This document shows, piece by piece, positions 8,634 through 16,307 of a DNA stretch of 37,499 nt; the stretch's first letter is position 1; each line of letters opens with the position of its first letter. The notes under the pieces are model-generated. The model searched no databases. It was not told the origin of the DNA and saw nothing but the letters and a program-made list of their open reading frames with translations. Position numbers and translations under genes: made by a program. Origin of the DNA: an uncultured Collinsella sp. (GTDB lineage: Bacteria; Actinomycetota; Coriobacteriia; Coriobacteriales; Coriobacteriaceae); the NCBI GenBank assembly GCA_905208635.1, contig CAJLPX010000019.1, positions 1-37,499 on the forward strand, given 5' to 3'.

Positions 8634-8662
8634 TTGGGACGTGCCGAGCACTGGGGTATCAT
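8634..8662 (+). promoter_or_regulatory. Promoter of the tmk-holB-ricT operon
   Basis: -35 TTGGGA (8634-8639), 17-base spacer, -10 TATCAT (8657-8662), predicting a start near 8669. The same TATCAT -10 is seen before the tRNA gene and before comF. Confidence 0.6.
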
Positions 8663-8714
8663 GGCTTGGTTGATATATCTGCATTTACGCGCCTTGTAGG
8701 AAGGGGCTGCGCCC

Positions 8715-9398
8715 ATGGCTTTTGAGCCCGCTCAACATAGCTTTATCACGCTCGAGGGCGTCGATGGCGCTGGTAAATCTACGCAGGCGCGCCTGCTTGC
8801 CCGTGCGCTCGAGCTCGCTGGCCACCAGGTTGTGAGCCTGCGCGAACCGGGTGGTACTGCCATCAGCGAAAAGATCCGTGCTCTGCTGCTCGACCCCGCC
8901 AATACAGCGATGGGCGACACCTGCGAGTTGCTGCTCTACGAGGCGGCGCGCGCCCAGTTGGTGCACGAGGTCATAGCCCCCGCCCTTGCGGCCGGCAAGG
9001 TGGTCCTGTGCGATCGCTTCTACGATTCCACGACCTGCTACCAGGCGTTTGCCGATGGCCTCGATCGCCAGATAGTGCGCGACGCCAACAACCTGGCCGT
9101 CGCGGGTACGCACCCGGCGCTCACACTCGTCTATCACATCACGCCCGAGCAGGCGGCGCTGCGCATGGCAGCCCGTGGTGCGGCAGATCGCATGGAGGCA
9201 AAAGGCATGGCATTCCAGGAGCGTGTTTACCAGGGCTTTTGCGCAATTGCTGCCGAGGAGCCAGACCGCGTAAAGCTCATCGACGCCACTGCGCCGATCG
9301 AGGATGTCTTCGCGCAGACGGTCGAGCAGGTTCGCGCGTACGGCCTCGATATCCCGCAGGATGCCGTCGTCGCCGCGCTTGCCCAGGAGGCCGAGTAG
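8715..9398 (+). CDS. tmk: Thymidylate kinase
   Basis: It phosphorylates dTMP to dTDP with ATP, an essential step in dTTP supply. The 227-aa product shows the P-loop EGVDGAGKST (14-23), LREPGGT for substrate binding, the DRFYDST motif, and a lid region RGAADRMEAKG. The size is typical of the family, slightly long at the C terminus. The ATG follows GGAAGGGG. It heads the tmk-holB-ricT block, an order widely conserved in Gram-positive bacteria, with a 1-base gap to holB. Confidence 0.95.
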   Translation: MAFEPAQHSFITLEGVDGAGKSTQARLLARALELAGHQVVSLREPGGTAISEKIRALLLDPANTAMGDTCELLLYEAARAQLVHEVIAPALAAGKVVLCDRFYDSTTCYQAFADGLDRQIVRDANNLAVAGTHPALTLVYHITPEQAALRMAARGAADRMEAKGMAFQERVYQGFCAIAAEEPDRVKLIDATAPIEDVFAQTVEQVRAYGLDIPQDAVVAALAQEAE

Positions 9399-9399
9399 C

Positions 9400-10527
9400 A
9401 TGGCCCCTGCGCAGACAAGCTTGCTCGCCAAGCTCGATACCCAAGAACGCGTGCGCGACTTTTTGACCAACGCCGTCGCCAGCGGTCGCGCATCGCACGC
9501 CTATCTGTTCTTGGGAGCGCCCGGCGCCGGCAAGCTCGATGCCGCATGGGCGCTCGCCCAGGCATTCCTGTGCGAGCAGGACGGCTGCGGATCGTGCGAC
9601 AGCTGCGTGCGCGTCGCGCGCCATACGCACCCCGACGTGCACTATTACACGCCCGAAAGCGCCACGAGCTACCTCATCGTCCAGACGCGCGAGCTACTCG
9701 ACGACGTGCCCTTGGCGCCCATCCGTGCCAAGGGCAAGGTCTACATCATCGACCGTGCCGAGCAGCTGCGCGCCAACACCGCCAACGCATTGCTCAAAAC
9801 GCTCGAGGAGCCGCCCGAGGGCGTCATGTTCATCCTGCTGGGCACCTCGGCAGACGTGATGCTGCCTACCATCGTGAGCCGTTGCCAGTGCGTGCCGTTT
9901 CGGCTGGTGTCGCCCACCGTGGCCGCGCAGGCCGTGAGCCGCGCCACCGGCCAGGACCTCGCGCGTTGCCGCATGGCCGTCGCCGTGGCGGGCAGCCCCA
10001 CGCGCGGTATCGAGTTCCTTAAGAGTGCCGAGCGCCAGGACGCCCGCCGTCAGATGGTCCGTGCCATCGACTCGCTCATTGCCGCCGACGAGGCCGACGT
10101 GCTCAGCCGCGCCAAGTCACTCATCGTCGCCGTCAAGGCGCCGCTCGCCGAGGTCAAGTCCACGCAGGAAAAGGTGCTCGAGCAAAATGCCGACTACCTG
10201 TCGCGTGGAGCATTGAAGCAGCTTGAGGACCGCAACAAGCGCGAACTCAACGCGCGCGAGCGTTCGGGTATCATGGAAGCGCTGGCGAGCGCGCGGACGC
10301 TCATGCGCGATGTGCTGCTGACACTTCAGGACGAGGCAACCGACGTGGTGAACGAGGACGTGTGCGACACGATCGGTCGGCTTGCCGCCGCGACCAATGT
10401 TGCGGGTGCCACCCAGGCGCTCGAGGCGGTTGCGACCGCCGAGCGCAACATCGCCAGAAACGTTACTCCCCAGCTGGCCATCGAGGTCATGCTGTTCGAT
10501 ATCAGGAAGGCACTGAAATGCCGTTAG
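9400..10527 (+). CDS. holB: DNA polymerase III delta' subunit
   Basis: Delta' is the stator of the clamp loader that opens the beta clamp at primer ends. The 375-aa protein starts at ATG 9400, one base after the tmk stop, so it is probably coupled. It has the AAA+ fold with a P-loop-like GAPGAGK (39-45) followed by LD instead of ST, as expected for a subunit that does not hydrolyse ATP. A zinc module is formed by Cys58, Cys63, Cys66 and Cys69. IVSRCQ is the SRC arginine-finger motif. The C terminus is the helical collar domain. Its end overlaps ricT by 10 bases. Confidence 0.92.
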   Translation: MAPAQTSLLAKLDTQERVRDFLTNAVASGRASHAYLFLGAPGAGKLDAAWALAQAFLCEQDGCGSCDSCVRVARHTHPDVHYYTPESATSYLIVQTRELLDDVPLAPIRAKGKVYIIDRAEQLRANTANALLKTLEEPPEGVMFILLGTSADVMLPTIVSRCQCVPFRLVSPTVAAQAVSRATGQDLARCRMAVAVAGSPTRGIEFLKSAERQDARRQMVRAIDSLIAADEADVLSRAKSLIVAVKAPLAEVKSTQEKVLEQNADYLSRGALKQLEDRNKRELNARERSGIMEALASARTLMRDVLLTLQDEATDVVNEDVCDTIGRLAAATNVAGATQALEAVATAERNIARNVTPQLAIEVMLFDIRKALKCR

Positions 10528-12218
10528 TCGTACCCGTTAAGTTTACCTACGCCTCGCGCGACCTGTGGTTTGACCCGCAGGACCTGGATATCCTCGAGGC
10601 AGATTACGCTATTTGCTCCACCGAGCGCGGAACCGAGATCGGCCTGGTCACGGCCGATCCCTTTGAGGTGCCGCAAGACGAGATCGGTCAGCCGCTCAAG
10701 CCCGTACTGCGCGTGGCGAGCGACATCGACCTGCAGCTTGCCGACGACCTGGCCATCCAGGGCGACGAGGCGATGGTCGATTTCCGCCGTCTGGTCAAAG
10801 AGCTCGACCTCGAGATGAAACCGGTGGGCGTCGAGTACCTGTTTGGCGGCGAGAAGGCCGTGTTCTACTTTGCGGCCGAGGAGCGCGTCGATTTTCGCCA
10901 GCTCGTCAAGGATCTGTCCTCGACGCTGCACATTCGCGTCGACATGCGCCAGATCGGCGTGCGCGACGAGACCCGCCTGGTGGGCGGCTATGCCCAGTGC
11001 GGACAGGAGCTCTGCTGCACGCGCTTTGGCGGACAGTTTGAGCCCGTCTCGATCCGCATGGCAAAAGAGCAGGACCTACCGCTCAATTCCTCCAAGATCA
11101 GCGGCGTGTGCGGCCGCCTGATGTGCTGCCTGCGCTACGAGTTCGAAGCGTACAAGGACTTTAAGAGCCGCGCGCCCAAAAAGAAGACGCTCATCGATAC
11201 GCCGCTCGGCAAGGCGCGTATTCAGGAATATGACACGCCGCGCGAGCAGCTGGTGCTGCGCCTGGAGAACGGCAAGGTCTTTAAGGTCAACCTGGCCGAT
11301 ATGACCTGCTCGGAGGGCTGCAAAAAGAAGGCCGCCGAGCAGGGCTGCAACTGCCGCCCCGACTGCGTGACGCGTGACGTGCTCGAGCGCATCGAGTCGC
11401 CCGAGATGCGCCTGGCGCTCATGGAGCTCGATCGCGAGAACGGCGTCGACGTGGGCGATGGCCTGTCGAGTGCCGACCGTCTGGCCGGCACGTCGATGCC
11501 CAAGCGCCGTCGTCGCGATGCCGATTCCGATGCTCGCGCCGGTCAGGGCCAGGGCGAGGGCCGTGGCCGCGGAAAGGGCCGTGGTAAGGCCGAGGCACCC
11601 GAGGCCGAGGAGGCCGCCGGTGGCCGTCGTCGTCGCAAGCGCGCGGGCTCGGGCGATGCTACCGAGGTTGCAGCCGCGGGCAAGAACGCCTCTCGCGAGC
11701 GCGAGGTTCAGCAGCCCCAGCAGCAGAATCGCGGCGGTGGCATGAACCCCACACGCCGCCGCCGTCGTCATCTGTCGAGCGAGGAGCGCGAGGATGCCTT
11801 CCGCGCCGCAGCTGCTCGCGAGGCCGGTGCCGCTTCCAAGGGCTCCTCGGCCCCCGATGCGCCTGCCGACAAGGGCGGCAAGTCACGTGGCGAGGAGGAG
11901 CGCGCGCCGCGTCCGCGCCGTCGCCATTCCTCGGGCGCGCAGCAGAAGCCTTCAGTGCCCTCCGTGGCCGATCAGGTCTCGGATGGCGAGGTCAAGGTCA
12001 CGCGCCGTCGTCCCGGAGATGGCGGGGGAGCTGCTGCCAAGGCTTCGCGTGGCGCCGCTCGCGACGAGCGCGAGCCGCGCGAGGATCGCGGTGGCGAGGG
12101 CTCGGCCGACCAGGGTCAAAAGCGCCGTCGTCGTCGCCGTTCCCGCAAGCCGCGCCAGGATGGTGGCGAGGGCTCGACCCCGTCTTCGTCCGCACCACAA
12201 CCGCCCGCCGGCGAATAA
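10518..12218 (+). CDS. ricT: PSP1-domain Fe-S protein RicT (YaaT) with long basic tail
   Basis: RicT is part of the Ric complex (RicA/F/T) that helps RNase Y mature mRNAs in Bacillus. The 566-aa product starts at ATG 10518 after AGGAAGG, inside the end of holB. The PSP1 core holds the family cysteines CGQELCC and CGRLMCC that bind 4Fe-4S. Beyond the core is a second cluster, Cys264, Cys268, Cys277, Cys279 and Cys283. From about residue 325 the protein becomes a roughly 240-aa disordered tail rich in Arg, Gly, Glu and Ala with repeated RRRRR blocks, about twice the usual total length. Such a tail may bind RNA. ricA and ricF are not in the window. Confidence 0.88.
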   Translation: MPLVVPVKFTYASRDLWFDPQDLDILEADYAICSTERGTEIGLVTADPFEVPQDEIGQPLKPVLRVASDIDLQLADDLAIQGDEAMVDFRRLVKELDLEMKPVGVEYLFGGEKAVFYFAAEERVDFRQLVKDLSSTLHIRVDMRQIGVRDETRLVGGYAQCGQELCCTRFGGQFEPVSIRMAKEQDLPLNSSKISGVCGRLMCCLRYEFEAYKDFKSRAPKKKTLIDTPLGKARIQEYDTPREQLVLRLENGKVFKVNLADMTCSEGCKKKAAEQGCNCRPDCVTRDVLERIESPEMRLALMELDRENGVDVGDGLSSADRLAGTSMPKRRRRDADSDARAGQGQGEGRGRGKGRGKAEAPEAEEAAGGRRRRKRAGSGDATEVAAAGKNASREREVQQPQQQNRGGGMNPTRRRRRHLSSEEREDAFRAAAAREAGAASKGSSAPDAPADKGGKSRGEEERAPRPRRRHSSGAQQKPSVPSVADQVSDGEVKVTRRRPGDGGGAAAKASRGAARDEREPREDRGGEGSADQGQKRRRRRRSRKPRQDGGEGSTPSSSAPQPPAGE

Positions 12219-12263
12219 CGCCCGCGAGCGGATTTAGCCCGCCTTGCCCCGAGGGCATCGGGG

Positions 12264-12317
12264 TATCATAGCGCTGAATCAACAACCCTCCCTGCGACCG
12301 AACGTAGGGAGGGTTGT
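12264..12317 (+). promoter_or_regulatory. 5'-leader hairpin that covers the comF ribosome site
   Basis: TATCAT (12264-12269) is a likely -10. ACAACCCTCCCTGCG (12282-12296) pairs with CGTAGGGAGGGTTGT (12303-12317), 15 pairs with one G-U and a 6-base loop. The comF Shine-Dalgarno GGGAGGG (12307-12313) is wholly inside the right arm, so the fold would block translation starting at TTG 12321. A simple terminator is less likely, as no T-run follows. Confidence 0.6.
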
Positions 12318-12320
12318 GTC

Positions 12321-13127
12321 TTGAAGAGCCATCTGAACAAATTGAGCCGTCTGCAGGGTGCCGGCGCCCTACCGTTTGCGGACGAATTGCTGCCGTTTGC
12401 CGAGCGGGCGGCACGCGAGGCACTCGAGGCATTGTCGCCAACACGATGTGCCGGCTGCGAGCGCGCCGGTGCGCTTATTTGCCAAGACTGCCTGGCCGCG
12501 CTCACGCTCATCGACCCACGTCATAGCTGTACCCGATGCGGCGCCCCGTTTGGGGATTTGCTGTGCACTGAGTGTTCGGTCGAGGGCACGTCCTCGGCAA
12601 TGGCGGAGACGCTCGACCGCTGCCTGGCGTGCTCCGTCTATGCGCATCCGCTGCCGCGCATCATTAAAGCGTACAAGGACGCGGGCGAGCGACGCCTGGC
12701 TCCGTATCTGGCGGAGCTGCTCTACGACACCGCCCTGCATGCCCAGGTCGTAGCGCCCGAACGCTTAGGAGGTGTGCTGTCCGGTGCGGATGCGGTGGTG
12801 TTTGTGCCTGCGACGGCGGCAGCGTTTCGGCGGCGTGGCTTTGATCATATGGAGGCCATTGCGCGCCCATTTTGCGAGCTGTCGGGTGTTCCCCTGCTCG
12901 ATGCCCTCGTCAAGTACGGGCATGGCGACCAGCGCGAACTCGGTCGTGAGGAGCGTCGCGAGCGTGCCCAAGGCATGTACGAGACGGTTGAGGACGTGCA
13001 CGGCCGCCGCTTACTGCTTATCGATGACGTTATCACCACGGGCGCGACCATGGCAGCAGCCTCGGCGGAGCTCAAGCGTGCCGGCGCTGCGGCAGTCGAT
13101 GGCCTTGCTATCGCACGTGTTTGGTAG
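12321..13127 (+). CDS. comF: ComF-family phosphoribosyltransferase-like protein
   Basis: ComF/ComFC proteins support DNA uptake in competent bacteria and act with ComFA; many genomes without known competence also carry them. The 268-aa product begins at TTG 12321, 7 bases after GGGAGGG. The N-terminal zinc region has four Cys pairs (Cys43/46, 54/57, 70/73, 82/85). The PRPP-binding loop LLLIDDVITTGAT lies near residues 230-243, and FVPATAAAFRRRGFDH is the typical middle motif. It appears to be transcribed from its own promoter, with a strong hairpin over its ribosome site. raiA is 3.2 kb downstream on the same strand. Confidence 0.9.
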   Translation: MKSHLNKLSRLQGAGALPFADELLPFAERAAREALEALSPTRCAGCERAGALICQDCLAALTLIDPRHSCTRCGAPFGDLLCTECSVEGTSSAMAETLDRCLACSVYAHPLPRIIKAYKDAGERRLAPYLAELLYDTALHAQVVAPERLGGVLSGADAVVFVPATAAAFRRRGFDHMEAIARPFCELSGVPLLDALVKYGHGDQRELGREERRERAQGMYETVEDVHGRRLLLIDDVITTGATMAAASAELKRAGAAAVDGLAIARVW

Positions 13128-13137
13128 GGGTGGTTTT

Positions 13138-14247
13138 GTGGCAGTGAAGATTGAGCGGCGCAACGAGCCGACAGGCGAACAGCTAGCGGCTTCCGTAATC
13201 CTAACAGGCGCCTCGGCGCTGCGCATGATGCGCGCCGAGCGCCGGCAGATGGGCTATATCAGCTGGAAGGACCTTAATCCCGATGAAGAGCGCCGTGTGC
13301 TGCGCACGTCGTCGCCCTCGACCGAGGATATCTATCTTCCTGACTTGGTGCGAATTGGAGCCAAAAGTGGCGAGGTGCAAGAAGATCTGTGCTTGCTGGT
13401 GGGATCTGCGGCGCAGCGCCGCCGCATGCCTGGCGTAGGCTGGTCCGTGTGTTCCGGGTTGCCCGCCGGCTCGATTCTAGAGGTGGAACCGGGGGTGTAC
13501 AGCCTATCTCCCGAGGCCCTTTGTGTTGCCGTTGCGCGTGAGGTCGGCTGCATCCAGGCGTTTGCCCTGGCCCAGGAGCTGTGCTCTAAGATTTCACTGA
13601 GCGACCGCGGGAAGTATCTGCCTCCCTACACCTCGCCTGTTACGAATAAACTTGCAAAGGACAAGGACCAGCCAGCAGACGTGGGCTACTTTGAAGTCGA
13701 GCCGGTGCTGATGCCCGATCGTCTGGCAGATTACCTTGCGGCATGCAAGGGGAATGTGGCCAAACAGCTGCTGCGTCTGTGTCCCTATCTTTCGGAAAAC
13801 CTGCTCTCGCCCATGGAGTGCATCATGCTCGCCCTGTTTTCGCTTCCGTTTTCCTATGGCGGGTTTGCCTGCGGACCTTTTAAGACCGACTACAAGATCG
13901 AGTTCGATGACCGTGCGCAGGCAATCTCGGGGATGCCCCATGCAGTTTGCGATGCATATCAGGAGGCAGCCCGGTTTGACCTGGAATACAACGGTGAGCT
14001 GGGCCATTCCTCTCGGAGGGGACGTATCCATGATGAAAAGCGCAACACGGGCTTGATTACTATGGGAATCGAGGTCGCGACGGTCAACAACGAAATGCTC
14101 TGTGACATGGAAGCGATGGAAGCGCTCGCATGGCGCATGCACCAGCGTATGCGAAAGCGGTACCGGAATCGTGTCGATGCCCGCAGGAAGAAGCAAGAGG
14201 CGTTGCTTAACACGCTGCGGGCGTGTTTTGGGCTTAAGCCGGTCTAA
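13138..14247 (+). CDS. Putative PD-(D/E)XK nuclease-like protein (Coriobacteriia family)
   Basis: I choose GTG 13138 as start, 10 bases after comF, giving 369 aa. The N-terminal half looks like an AbiEi-type helical/winged region. The middle SPMECIMLALFSLP-GGF motif and the C-terminal block are typical of a paralogous family that I recall from Collinsella and Olsenella. The end resembles a DUF559/Vsr-like nuclease core: D281-LE283-Y-NGE-x-GH290, then R-x-HD299-EKRN303-GL and GIEV-V-N. The core acidic residues and the trailing Arg/Asn pattern are present, but the usual QxxK lysine is not clear. Possible roles are DNA cleavage, or a degenerate regulator related to toxin-antitoxin systems. The family call is moderate and the function is inference. 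Confidence 0.6.
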   Translation: MAVKIERRNEPTGEQLAASVILTGASALRMMRAERRQMGYISWKDLNPDEERRVLRTSSPSTEDIYLPDLVRIGAKSGEVQEDLCLLVGSAAQRRRMPGVGWSVCSGLPAGSILEVEPGVYSLSPEALCVAVAREVGCIQAFALAQELCSKISLSDRGKYLPPYTSPVTNKLAKDKDQPADVGYFEVEPVLMPDRLADYLAACKGNVAKQLLRLCPYLSENLLSPMECIMLALFSLPFSYGGFACGPFKTDYKIEFDDRAQAISGMPHAVCDAYQEAARFDLEYNGELGHSSRRGRIHDEKRNTGLITMGIEVATVNNEMLCDMEAMEALAWRMHQRMRKRYRNRVDARRKKQEALLNTLRACFGLKPV

Positions 14248-14281
14248 TTCACGTCGAAAATAGGGGGTTAATCATATGCCC

Positions 14282-14498
14282 TGGCCAAAATATGGCAAAT
14301 ATGAGTACTGTCACTAAATCAGTAACAGCAAAATCAAGGAATTTAGGACTCGGAGGCGTCATAAAGTAAGAAGATAATAAACAAATGTAGAATAACTAAG
14401 CATCAGGTTGGCGACACTGAGCGCAAAATCTGTCCGAGAGGCTAAAACTGCCTGTTACTAAATTGGTGACAGTACTCATATTTGCCATTTTTTGGCCA
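14282..14498. mobile_element. MITE-like element with 47-bp inverted ends
   Basis: Left arm 14282-14328 (TGGCCAAAATATGGC to AGTAACAG) and right arm 14452-14498 (CTGTTACTAAATTGG to TTTTTTGGCCA) are near-perfect inverted repeats of 47 bases. They enclose about 120 bases of non-coding, AT-rich sequence. No transposase is present. It is likely a non-autonomous element or an abundant intergenic palindrome of this genus. Confidence 0.75.
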
Positions 14499-14500
14499 CA

Positions 14501-14547
14501 GCACCCTAGGAAGGGTGCCCCGGAGCTCCCCATAGGGGAGCTCCGGG
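14501..14547 (+). terminator. Two tandem strong hairpins
   Basis: GCACCCT/AGGGTGC (14501-14518), then CCCGGAGCTCCCC (14519-14531) pairing perfectly with GGGGAGCTCCGGG (14535-14547) around a 3-base loop. There is no T-run. They separate upstream transcription from the RNA promoter at 14620. Confidence 0.5.
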
Positions 14548-14619
14548 CTTCACAGGGGCACGAATAGCCCACTCCGACCTGCGAAATCTGTACTCGCGAT
14601 GCGAATGACGCCCCTAACC

Positions 14620-14648
14620 TTAAACTTTAGCTTGAACTTAGCTATAAT
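14620..14648 (+). promoter_or_regulatory. Strong promoter of the structured RNA
   Basis: -35 TTAAAC (14620-14625), 17-base spacer, perfect -10 TATAAT (14643-14648). Predicted start near 14655, exactly at the base of the closing helix of the RNA. Confidence 0.8.
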
Positions 14649-14654
14649 GCGCTA

Positions 14655-14921
14655 CGTTCCTACCAGGCTGTGGTTGCGGACGGACGAAATGCCCGTCCTA
14701 GTCCAAGACAGACGCGGTCAAAGGGATCCACGTAAGCGACCGCGTGCGCGCGGCGCGATCATGGCGCGTCCTAGATGTAAGCCGCACCGTCCGTTCTACT
14801 TTCTTTGGGGCAATACCGCCTCGCGGGCGAGCGGGCCAGTCGTGAAGGTGGCTGCGGCCTCCCGAGCAAACACCCCGGTGCGCAAGTGTGGGGTCAAATA
14901 CCAGGTCAGCTGGTGGGAACA
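14655..14921 (+). ncRNA. Structured noncoding RNA, candidate raiA-motif RNA
   Basis: About 266 bases with strong signs of a folded RNA. The ends pair: GTTCCTACCAG (14656-14666) with CTGGTGGGAAC (14910-14920), 11 pairs with one G-U. Internal hairpins include GGACGG/CCGTCC (14678-14698), ACGCGGTC/GACCGCGT (14712-14745), CCGC..GCGG (14816-14834) and ACCCC/GGGGT (14872-14894). A near-consensus promoter starts right at the closing helix. The raiA-motif RNA class is described as lying between comFC and raiA in Bacillota and Actinomycetota; here comF is upstream and raiA downstream on the same strand. I could not match the published consensus base by base, so the class name is an inference from position, size and fold. 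No terminator follows, so it may be processed from a longer transcript. Confidence 0.72.
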
Positions 14922-14997
14922 ATCTGATATTCCGCGCATCGCACGGATCGTATACGACACAGAAGGCAGGGTAGTGGACATGGTGAGGGGCAGCTTG

Positions 14998-15990
14998 ATG
15001 CACGCGGCTCGGTTAGGTGCTGGGACCGCAGCGGTCATCGCCGTTTTGGGTCTGAGCGGATGCGCGTTCAACCCGCTGTCTACGTTCACGACTCCCACGA
15101 TCGACCAGATCGAGTACGAGACCGTCACGCCCACGGTGTCGGATGATGCCCTGTTCACCCCCGGTACCCTGACGGTCGCCCTCGATACTTCCGATGCGCC
15201 GCAGGCCATGCAGGGCACCGACGGCGAGCTCACGGGGTATGCGGTCGACGCTGCCCGCGCCCTTGCAAGCCGTATGGGCCTTAAAGTTGCCTTCGTCGAT
15301 GCGTCTTCTGCTGATTCCGTGCTTGGCGACAAAAAGGCCGACATCTTCATTGGCGATATCAATTCCACGGATGATGACATCAGCACGCTTGGTACTTGCC
15401 TGTACGACGCTGCGGCAGTATTCGGAAAGACGAGCGACGGCGAGTCGCTGAGCGTTTCCACCGAAACGCTTAACACCGCTACCCTGGGCGTTCAGACCTC
15501 CTCGGCCTCGCAGGAAGCGCTCGCCAAGCAGAGCATCACGGCCAACCAAAAGACCTTCTCCAACATCAACGAGTGCTTTGAGGCACTCGAGTCCGGCGAG
15601 GTCGACTACGTGATCTGCGACTCCACGGCCGGCGGCTACCTTGCGCGCCTGATGAGCCAGGTCTCTTACGTCGGCACGCTCGAGACGCCCTCGACGCTCG
15701 GCGTCGCGGGCCTCGCGGCCAACGACGAGCTATGCCGTGCCGTGAGCGATGCCCTCGACGGTATCACGGTCGATGGCACGCTCGAGGCGGTCCACTCCGT
15801 CTGGTACGGCACGATGCCCTATGACCTCACCACCAAGACGGTCTCGGGCGCCGACGTGCAGCCGACCGACACCGGATCCAGCGAGTCCGCATCCTCCGAT
15901 TCGAGCAGCGATGGTGCATCCTCCGAGGATAAATCGTCCAGCCAGGAGGGCACTATCACCGACGACGACATTAACAAGCTCAATAGCTAG
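14998..15990 (+). CDS. Solute-binding lipoprotein, amino-acid ABC type (SBP family 3)
   Basis: This 330-aa secreted lipoprotein resembles periplasmic-binding-protein family 3, which captures amino acids for ABC transport. I start it at ATG 14998, 7 bases after AGGGG. An ATG at 14980 is also possible; further upstream in frame lies the structured RNA, not coding sequence. The signal peptide ends in the lipobox LSGC with Cys22. The binding domain is recognisable from GTLTVALDTSDAPQAMQ, ELTGYAVDAARALASRMGL and ADIFIGDINS. The C terminus is a Ser/Asp-rich low-complexity tail. No permease or ATPase gene is adjacent, so it is either an orphan receptor or served from elsewhere. Confidence 0.82.
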   Translation: MHAARLGAGTAAVIAVLGLSGCAFNPLSTFTTPTIDQIEYETVTPTVSDDALFTPGTLTVALDTSDAPQAMQGTDGELTGYAVDAARALASRMGLKVAFVDASSADSVLGDKKADIFIGDINSTDDDISTLGTCLYDAAAVFGKTSDGESLSVSTETLNTATLGVQTSSASQEALAKQSITANQKTFSNINECFEALESGEVDYVICDSTAGGYLARLMSQVSYVGTLETPSTLGVAGLAANDELCRAVSDALDGITVDGTLEAVHSVWYGTMPYDLTTKTVSGADVQPTDTGSSESASSDSSSDGASSEDKSSSQEGTITDDDINKLNS

Positions 15991-16002
15991 TTATTGCTAG
16001 GG

Positions 16003-16090
16003 GTGGCGTCTCCTATGCGCTAGGAGGGACGCCTCTTCACGGTTTCAACACGCATCGCCGGGCTCTCCCAACAGGGGAGCCCGGCTTTTT
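16003..16090 (+). terminator. Tandem hairpin terminators after the lipoprotein gene
   Basis: First hairpin: GGCGTC with GACGCC (about 16005-16033). The second is stronger: CCGGGCTCTCCC (from 16058), loop AACA, GGGGAGCCCGG (to 16084), followed by CTTTTT. The second is a standard Rho-independent terminator. Confidence 0.8.
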
Positions 16091-16135
16091 CGTTTCCATA
16101 AAACCAGCAGGTCAAAGACATTTTTTAGGTGCAAA

Positions 16136-16196
16136 ACCAAAGTCGCCGTCGCTCTTCCATAGCGCACTTTGCCACAGAAAAGTGCGAGACTTCGGT
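16136..16196 (+). promoter_or_regulatory. Possible structured leader upstream of raiA
   Basis: ACCAAAGTC (16136-16144) can pair with GACTTCGGT (16188-16196), enclosing a perfect 8-bp hairpin CGCACTTT/AAAGTGCG (16163-16186). The rest of the gap between 15991 and 16307 holds the terminators and no gene. Whether the leader is transcribed is not known, as I see no clear promoter. Confidence 0.35.
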
Positions 16197-16307
16197 ATGC
16201 GGTATCAAGCAGTCGTTATTCGGGTCTTTAGGAATCCGCGTGATTAAATGCACGGCAATGGGTACATAGCCAGTACAGTAAGTCCCCGAGGCAGATTGGA
16301 GCCACGT

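Noticed and set aside
14655..14921. tmRNA, RNase P RNA, SRP RNA, 6S RNA or a T-box
   Set aside because: I could not find the conserved sequence blocks of any of these; position and closing helix fit the raiA-motif class better.
14599..14997. N-terminal extension of the lipoprotein gene (about 133 codons)
   Set aside because: It would place residues before a typical lipoprotein signal peptide, and the DNA folds as a structured RNA with a promoter inside the extension.
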